9,908 nt of DNA, taken from contig JAJXXG010000439.1 in the NCBI GenBank assembly GCA_021781255.1, positions 1-9,908 of the forward strand. Direction: 5' to 3'. Under the pieces are notes generated by a model. The model had not been told where the DNA came from. It did not search any database and saw only the letters and a list, made by a program, of their open reading frames with translations. Each line of letters opens with the position of its first letter. Within the stretch, counting starts at the first letter, position 1. A program made the position numbers and the translations under genes. The stretch is from Acidobacteriota bacterium. GTDB lineage: Bacteria; Acidobacteriota; Terriglobia; Terriglobales; Acidobacteriaceae. Shown here piece by piece: positions 6,701 through 9,908 of this stretch.

Positions 6701-6896
6701 CCTCCCAGCGCACAAGCCGCGCCCCGCTCAGCCGCTCGGTCAGTTCCAGGTTGGAGAGCTGCTGCGCAACCTTGGCGTCCTTCTTGCCCTGTGCGGCGGC
6801 CAGTACCTGCTCCAACTGCTCCACCGTAACTCGTTTGGCGGCCATCGCCGGCAGGGCGATCGCCGTCAACAACAACAGCAGAGCCAGTTTCCGCAT
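3783..6896 (-). CDS. Very large secreted VWFA-related protein (acidobacterial TIGR03436-like)
   Basis: The product is 1037 residues from ATG 6896-6894, which has GGGGA 7 bases upstream and opens directly on a signal peptide (M-R-K-L-A-L-L-L-L-L ... P-A-M-A before A-K). Residues 20-375 form a beta-rich exported domain (for example T-S-G-V-F-G-P-I-L-G-T-V-L-V-D and G-G-K-T-Y-I-C-P-V-K-S) that I know only as a recurrent acidobacterial domain of unknown function. Residues 378-480 are an Ala/Pro linker. Residues 485-895 are the VWFA-related module: V-D-V-D-V-V, D-D-F-E-L-Y-D-N-G, then L-L-V-D-A-R-N at about 579, and the closing L-L-G-F-S-P-D and Y-R-T-G-Y segments. The metal-site DxSxS motif is not conserved, as is usual in this group. 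About 140 further residues follow. The role is probably surface or periplasmic protein-protein contact. Function is not established. Confidence 0.9.
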   Translation of the reverse strand: MRKLALLLLLTAIALPAMAAKRVTVEQLEQVLAAAQGKKDAKVAQQLSNLELTERLSGARLVRWEAKLPGAESRRALVVLADMSAFLAPPAAEIPATAAPDVATQQKIMAMAVDYAVKTIRNLPNLIATQDTIHFEDTPSVQRADASITMYAPLHAVGRYTSTVLYRDGREVVDSGAKKGRKQGTATPSLATSGVFGPILGTVLVDAGQGKIAWSHWEQGAAGPVAVFSFAVPTSESHYQVEFCCVAGNYGDGVFKEFSGYHGEIAVDPSSGAILRLTLEADLRPSAPLATSDILVEYGPVEIGGKTYICPVKSISVTRAPPAAPTLQNYRGSLLDNNGSAGWSADGKHRERQQTLLNDVVFEQYHVFRTEARMLTGENTGEAAHAAAPAAGAGVAATAAAPEKQETPARTEAPASAAAAPAVPAAPAVADAAAVADAAAVPATAAAAPAPTPEPATPEISVAETAALPDVPAAASATAQGKSFTLRVMTRLVDVDVVALDKKGRPVTDLKPDDFELYDNGRKQAVRFFSQAGAASAAQMTQRQTASATDQGVFSNRKGEIAEAMPGGGATEGSATILLVDARNLAWTDLTYAREQMLKFLEKLPASERVGLYAQGARGFQVMVETTADHALLASKLRTWMPNARSLAAAQEEEQRNRQQIDTVLHAEDLQNVNGSTNAPGLTTTMSDPQLRDFGGNPGRDALVILVGVARHLAAIPGQKNLVWVASDNVLADWSDQAAGTEAGGKHIEGFALRAQDALNDAHVSVFPLDASQLETMTTDASLANSSVELSPSVTAPPPHQGGMAGPGLGRTTAEMQQDIHPIRGAIQELAQGTGGRVFRRAGSIAASLNEVIEDGRAAYLLGFSPDTPADDQYHALTVKVTGRRGVAVRYRTGYLYAKEPATMKERFREAIWQPLDVSGIAVSARPEAAYTGAILKLNIAINDLALQLVGGRWKDRLDIFVVHRGVDDLHARITGRTMMLALLPATYQSLLEKGVPFNQFVERGEDSGSVRILVVDENSGRMGSVTLPAAILQGKP
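5578..5649 (-). repeat. 18-bp tandem repeats in the Ala/Pro linker of the VWFA protein
   Basis: GCAGCCGCATCCGCAACC occurs twice in tandem (5578-5595, 5596-5613). A third copy with three mismatches (5614-5631) and a more diverged fourth (5632-5649) follow. In the protein this gives six-residue units such as V-A-D-A-A-A. The repeats probably let the length of the linker vary by slippage without breaking the frame. Confidence 0.8.
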
Positions 6897-6925
6897 CTCA
6901 AAGTCCCCATGTGGGCTGCACCTGA

Positions 6926-6954
6926 ATCTTAGGCCACGACTGAAGCCCCTGCAA
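6926..6954 (-). promoter_or_regulatory. Candidate promoter of the VWFA-related gene
   Basis: The minus strand reads TTGCAG (6954-6949), 17 bases, TAAGAT (6931-6926). Spacing is ideal and the hexamers are partial matches (3 of 6 and 4 of 6). The transcript would start near 6919, leaving a short leader that contains the GGGGA ribosome binding site. Confidence 0.35.
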
Positions 6955-7000
6955 ATATGACCTGCCCGCACCGCACCTCAGCTTCACCGCAAGCCGCGCC

Positions 7001-7022
7001 ATACCACTGAATCGTCTGGTAT
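7001..7022. promoter_or_regulatory. Inverted repeat at the start of the MFS gene (possible operator)
   Basis: ATACCA (7001-7006) and TGGTAT (7017-7022) are complementary and 10 bases apart. The right arm overlaps the first ATG of the MFS frame. If translation starts at the second in-frame ATG (7033), the whole element lies in the leader. TGGTAT/ATACCA half-sites are used by several GntR-type regulators of acid and sugar transport, but arm order and spacing differ here and no such regulator is in the window. Confidence 0.25.
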
Positions 7023-8259
7023 GCTTCCGCCAATGTCCTTCGTTCGTGACTTCAGGGGCCTTAGCAGTTCCCAGCGCAACGCTTTCGTAGCCTCCTTTCT
7101 CGGCTGGACACTCGACAGCCTCGACTTCTTCCTGCTCATCTTCTGCGTCAAGGCCATCGCCTCGGACTTTGGCACCAAACCATCCGCCGTGATGGGCGCG
7201 GTCTTTCTCACCCAGGCCTTCCGCCCCGTCGGCGCAGTGGTCTTCGGCATGCTGGCAGACCGCTACGGCCGCAGGCCCGTGCTCATCATCAATATCCTCA
7301 GCTTCTCCGTCATTGAGCTGGCCTGCGCCTTTGCGCCGTCGATGACCGTGCTGCTGGTGCTGCGGGCACTGTTTGGTTTTGCCATGGGCGGCGAGTGGGG
7401 CGTCGGCGCTGCGCTCACCTTCGAGACCCTGCCCAAAGAGGGCCGCGGCGCATTCTCCGGCATTCTCCAGGAGGGCTACGCGTTCGGCTCCATCCTTGCC
7501 TCCGCGGCCTTTGCCCTGTTCTTCCACTCCATCGGATGGCGCGGCCTCTTTATCCTCGGAGCGTCTCCCGCGCTGCTCGTCCTCTATGTCCAGACGCGCG
7601 TCGAGGAGTCGCCCATCTGGCTCGCCGGGGCAAAAAAGCGCGCCGTGCCCCACGCGGGACCGGCAATTCCCGCGCACCTGCTGGCGTTCCTGCCCACGTT
7701 TCTCTTTCTGGTATTGCTCATGACCGCCTTCATGAGCTTCTCCCACGGCACCCAGGATCTGTATCCCACATTCCTGGCCGTCCACATGGGACTGACTCCA
7801 CAGATCGTGGGCCTCATCGGAGTGCTCTACGGCCTCGGCTCCATTGCCGGTGGATTCGTCTTCGGCGCGCTCTCTGAGCGGTGGGGACGCAAGCGCGCCA
7901 TCGTCGCCGCCGCGCTGCTGTCCATCCCCGTCATTCCGCTCTACGCCTACGGCCACACCGCCGTCGCCCTCGGCGCGGGAGCCGTCCTCATGCAGTTCAT
8001 GGTGCAGGGCGCCTGGGGAGTCGTCCCCGCCTACCTCACTGAGCTCGCCCCCGCACCTGTCCGCGCCACCGCGCCGGGGCTCGCCTATCAACTCGGCGGC
8101 CTCATCACTTCATGGAACGGAAAAGCCCAGGCCCTGGCCGCCGAGCGCTGGGGCAACTACCCCGCCGTGCTCGCCATCACCGTGGTCATTGTGGCCCTCG
8201 CCCTCGCCGCCCTGGCCGCACTCGGCCACGAAGCCAAAGGACGCGACCTCGCCGACTAA
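7021..8259 (+). CDS. MFS transporter, probable SHS-like carboxylate/sialate:H+ symporter
   Basis: The product is 412 residues with about 12 hydrophobic segments, typical for the major facilitator superfamily. An in-frame ATG at 7033 is an equally good start, and neither has a strong Shine-Dalgarno sequence. The MFS motif between helices 2 and 3 is clear (G-M-L-A-D-R-Y-G-R-R-P, residues 76-86), and its counterpart in the second half is G-A-L-S-E-R-W-G-R-K-R (about 282-292). The first helix carries D-S-L-D-F-F (32-37), and G-G-E-W-G-V-G follows in helix 4. Both are features I associate with the sialate:H+ symporter family, which includes lactate and other carboxylate carriers. It would sit in the inner membrane and import a small acid with protons. 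The substrate cannot be read from sequence. It is divergent from the VWFA gene and has no catabolic partner gene in the window. Confidence 0.88.
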   Translation: MLPPMSFVRDFRGLSSSQRNAFVASFLGWTLDSLDFFLLIFCVKAIASDFGTKPSAVMGAVFLTQAFRPVGAVVFGMLADRYGRRPVLIINILSFSVIELACAFAPSMTVLLVLRALFGFAMGGEWGVGAALTFETLPKEGRGAFSGILQEGYAFGSILASAAFALFFHSIGWRGLFILGASPALLVLYVQTRVEESPIWLAGAKKRAVPHAGPAIPAHLLAFLPTFLFLVLLMTAFMSFSHGTQDLYPTFLAVHMGLTPQIVGLIGVLYGLGSIAGGFVFGALSERWGRKRAIVAAALLSIPVIPLYAYGHTAVALGAGAVLMQFMVQGAWGVVPAYLTELAPAPVRATAPGLAYQLGGLITSWNGKAQALAAERWGNYPAVLAITVVIVALALAALAALGHEAKGRDLAD

Positions 8260-8284
8260 ACGCACCATCGCCGGGTGCCCCAGA

Positions 8285-8308
8285 GCCTGCCCTGAGCTTG
8301 TCGAAGGG
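8285..8308. repeat. Short dispersed repeat of the CCTGAGCTTGTCGAAGG type
   Basis: The core GCCCTGAGCTTGTCGAAGGG is an imperfect palindrome familiar as a dispersed intergenic repeat in many bacterial genomes. Spurious translations of it give the well-known strings P-E-L-V-E-G, S-L-S-K-G and S-T-S-S-G-Q-A, all of which appear here in the frames that cross it. It lies between two convergent genes, the usual place for such elements. It is non-coding. Confidence 0.65.
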
Positions 8309-8324
8309 TCTCGCCTTTGAGACC
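8307..8324. terminator. Hairpin between convergent MFS and unknown secreted-protein genes
   Basis: GGTCTC (8307-8312) pairs perfectly with GAGACC (8319-8324) around a 6-base loop and partly overlaps the dispersed repeat. Its place between two gene ends suits a bidirectional terminator. It lacks a T-run on either side, so support is moderate at best. Confidence 0.35.
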
Positions 8325-8355
8325 TGGGATTCCACAAACGCTTTCCTGCCCCTAT

Positions 8356-9030
8356 TCAAAAGCGGAAAACCAAGCCGTTGACCGCAATGTCGATTTGGTC
8401 GAGCATTCCGGTGGGGGTGATCTCCACTTTTGCCTTTTTGGGCTTGCGGAAGAAGACGAAGCCTGAGACTCCCTCGCCCTGCTTCAGGGTGGCGGGGTGG
8501 AGGAAGATCGCGGGGCTGAGGACGGCAGGCATCTGCGTGTCCGAGGCGATGCCCGAGGAGCCGATGGTGGTGGCGCCGCCGCTGGGAGGGCGGGATGCGT
8601 GGTTGAGTACGCCCATGTCCAGCTGCTCGCCGGCGCCGGACTGGCCTTGAGCCAGGGCACGGGCGCGGGCGGCCATCTCCAGTTCGGCGCCCATGTCGAA
8701 GAACGGGAAGCGGGTGTGGCCGGGGTCAGAGTACACGGCGGCGAAGCTTTTGGGCACGACTTTAACGGTGCCCTCGGCGACGCGGTAAACCGAGACGAAG
8801 ACGGAGAAGTCGCCGTTGCCCCTGTTTTGCGGCATGCCGATGGCGACGGTGGTTCCGGCATACGTGGTTTCAAGAAGCGGCTTACCGCCGGCGAGAGCGA
8901 CCTTGCAGTGCGCGGCATCAGCCCGATTGAAGGTGATGATTGTGGGGCCGGGTTGGGTGCCGGGCTGCGCGGACGGGCTTTGGGCGAAGGCTGCAGCGGA
9001 GAGAAGAAGCGAGGCTAGAAGAGCTTTCAC
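8356..9030 (-). CDS. Secreted protein of unknown function
   Basis: The product is 224 residues from GTG 9030-9028, which has CGAGG about 9 bases upstream and begins directly on a signal peptide (K-A-L-L-A-S-L-L-L-S-A-A-A-F-A before Q-S). A longer frame to 9081 adds 17 residues that would bury the signal peptide, so it is less likely. The mature protein has a beta-strand-like N-terminal half (I-I-T-F-N, V-A-L-A-G-G, F-S-V-F-V-S-V-Y). A helical, Ala-rich middle (A-E-L-E-M-A-A-R-A-R-A-L-A-Q-G-Q) follows. The C-terminus is basic then hydrophobic (F-F-R-K-P-K-K-A-K-V-E-I, then I-D-I-A-V-N-G-L-V-F). I do not recognise a family. The pattern suggests a periplasmic or surface protein. It is downstream of the PEBP lipoprotein gene on the same strand but 192 bases away, with a long hairpin between. 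Confidence 0.75.
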   Translation of the reverse strand: MKALLASLLLSAAAFAQSPSAQPGTQPGPTIITFNRADAAHCKVALAGGKPLLETTYAGTTVAIGMPQNRGNGDFSVFVSVYRVAEGTVKVVPKSFAAVYSDPGHTRFPFFDMGAELEMAARARALAQGQSGAGEQLDMGVLNHASRPPSGGATTIGSSGIASDTQMPAVLSPAIFLHPATLKQGEGVSGFVFFRKPKKAKVEITPTGMLDQIDIAVNGLVFRF

Positions 9031-9114
9031 TTGCGTGAACCTCGGGATGAAGTCGCTACCAATCCAGACGTGGAAACGCAATGTGCACGGCGTTCCTCGA
9101 GATCGTGCTGTTGA

Positions 9115-9166
9115 AGAAGACGCTTCTCCGGCGGATATAGTCTCGGAGTGTCTGGCAGCGTCTTCT
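9115..9166 (-). repeat. Nested inverted repeat between two minus-strand genes
   Basis: AGAAGACGCT (9115-9124) and AGCGTCTTCT (9157-9166) are perfect complements 32 bases apart. Inside them CTCCG (9126-9130) and CGGAG (9144-9148) also pair, giving one long interrupted stem. TATATC on the minus strand lies in the loop and could be a -10 hexamer for the secreted-protein gene. The element may end the PEBP transcript, or be an operator or leader of the downstream gene. No T-run follows. The rest of 9031-9222 shows nothing I can support. Confidence 0.5.
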
Positions 9167-9222
9167 CAGGGCTGACGATGAAAGTAGAGCAGGCGGCATG
9201 GCTGAGCATTCCTCCGAGGCCT

Positions 9223-9837
9223 TCAGCGCCCATAGCGCGCAATCAATTCGCCGCGCGCCAGAATGTGACCTTGCATCGCCTTCTCCACCTGCGCTTTTGA
9301 AGCGCCCGGCGCAAGGCTGAGCGGCCCATCCAGCGCATACAGCTCAAAGAAATAGCGATGCGTCGAACTGCGCGGCGGGCACGGGCCGCCATAGCCTGTA
9401 TTGCTGAAGTCGTTCTGCCCCTGCAGCGATCCATCGGCAAGCTTCGCCTGCTTCGGCAACCCTTCGGCCAGCTCCCGCGCCGTGCCCGGCAGGTCGTAGA
9501 GCACCCAGTGCACAAAGGTGCCCACCGGCGCATCCGGGTCACTCACAATCAACGCAAAACTCTTCGTCCCTGCCGGAACCTCACTCCACGCCAGATGCGG
9601 CGAGCGATCCGCTCCGTCGCAGGTGAACTCCTTCGGCACCCGCCCATCGCGCAAGCTGTTGCTGGTCAGTTCCATGGTGGCTTTCCCTCCGGCTGCGGCG
9701 ACCGCCCCCGCGCCACGGCAGCCCGCCAGCGCGAAAATCGCCAGCAGAAGCGCCGCCATCGCCGTCGCGCGCGCTCCCGCAAGCCACGGGCATCTTCCGC
9801 AGCGGGCAGTGCAGACTGCAATGTGCCGGGTGTGCAT
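9223..9837 (-). CDS. YbhB/YbcL-family (PEBP, Raf kinase inhibitor-like) lipoprotein
   Basis: The product is 204 residues from ATG 9837-9835, preceded by GGGAGGA, although the spacing is short. A longer frame to 9876 has no such support. The lipobox L-A-G-C ends at C40 after a hydrophobic stretch, so the protein should be a membrane-anchored lipoprotein, but the 26-residue n-region is unusually long and Cys/Arg-rich. An ATG at 9759 would give a normal-length lipoprotein signal but lacks a ribosome binding site. The PEBP fold starts at about residue 55 (M-E-L-T-S-N-S-L). Its ligand-pocket motifs are intact: D100-P-D-A-P, H110-W-V, G151-P-C-P-P and H160-R-Y-F. Bacterial members are small anion- or phospholipid-head-group-binding proteins of unclear role. 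Length is normal apart from the N-terminal extension. Confidence 0.92.
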   Translation of the reverse strand: MHTRHIAVCTARCGRCPWLAGARATAMAALLLAIFALAGCRGAGAVAAAGGKATMELTSNSLRDGRVPKEFTCDGADRSPHLAWSEVPAGTKSFALIVSDPDAPVGTFVHWVLYDLPGTARELAEGLPKQAKLADGSLQGQNDFSNTGYGGPCPPRSSTHRYFFELYALDGPLSLAPGASKAQVEKAMQGHILARGELIARYGR

Positions 9838-9908
9838 GGGTCCTCCCGCGCGTGGCGCTCCAGTGCTGATCCTCAACCTGAGCCGCCCCAGCGTAGCGCG
9901 TTTTGTCC

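Noticed and set aside
6898..8091. Minus-strand 397-codon frame
   Set aside because: It is a Gly/Glu/Asp-rich shadow antisense to the MFS transporter, whose membrane helices and motifs are clear.
9027..9242. Minus-strand 71-codon frame between the last two genes
   Set aside because: It overlaps the end of the PEBP gene and crosses the inverted repeat. It has no recognisable features.

Overview
The window looks like chromosomal DNA of an Acidobacteriota member, probably class Terriglobia. The main support is a very large secreted protein that I recognise as the acidobacterial 'VWFA-related' type (TIGR03436-like). The GC-rich coding regions and the mix of signal-peptide proteins of unknown function fit this, but the taxonomic call is inference from family knowledge.

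Layout. Bases 1-205 hold the first 24 codons of a probable membrane protein running off the left edge (minus strand), followed by spacer. Bases 172-370 are a 42-bp tandem repeat. On the minus strand this array encodes most of a small secreted protein (206-454) with a signal peptide, a good ribosome binding site, a plausible promoter and a 14-residue repeat. Bases 566-1032 hold no gene I can support. Bases 1033-1070 form a strong hairpin ahead of a two-gene plus-strand operon: a PilZ-domain protein (1128-1481) and a NarL/LuxR-type response regulator whose receiver domain has lost its usual phosphorylation residues (1512-2258).

Converging on that operon from the right is a minus-strand pair: a secreted YceI-family protein (2916-3491) followed by a MarR-family repressor (2289-2837). 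A 20-bp near-perfect palindrome at 3638-3657 upstream of the pair is a good candidate MarR operator, which would make the pair an autoregulated unit. Next comes the 1037-residue VWFA-related secreted protein (3783-6896, minus). It is divergent from an MFS transporter of probable carboxylate/sialate (SHS-like) type (7021-8259, plus), with a 124-bp shared upstream region.

The MFS gene converges on a secreted protein of unknown function (8356-9030, minus). A short dispersed repeat and a hairpin lie between them. A lipoprotein form of the YbhB/YbcL (PEBP) family (9223-9837, minus) follows, and a long nested inverted repeat lies between these last two genes. There are no rRNA, tRNA, CRISPR or insertion-sequence features that I can see.

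The least explained items are the secreted tandem-repeat peptide at the left and the PilZ plus phosphorylation-dead response-regulator operon next to it. The rest are recognisable families in an ordinary chromosomal arrangement.
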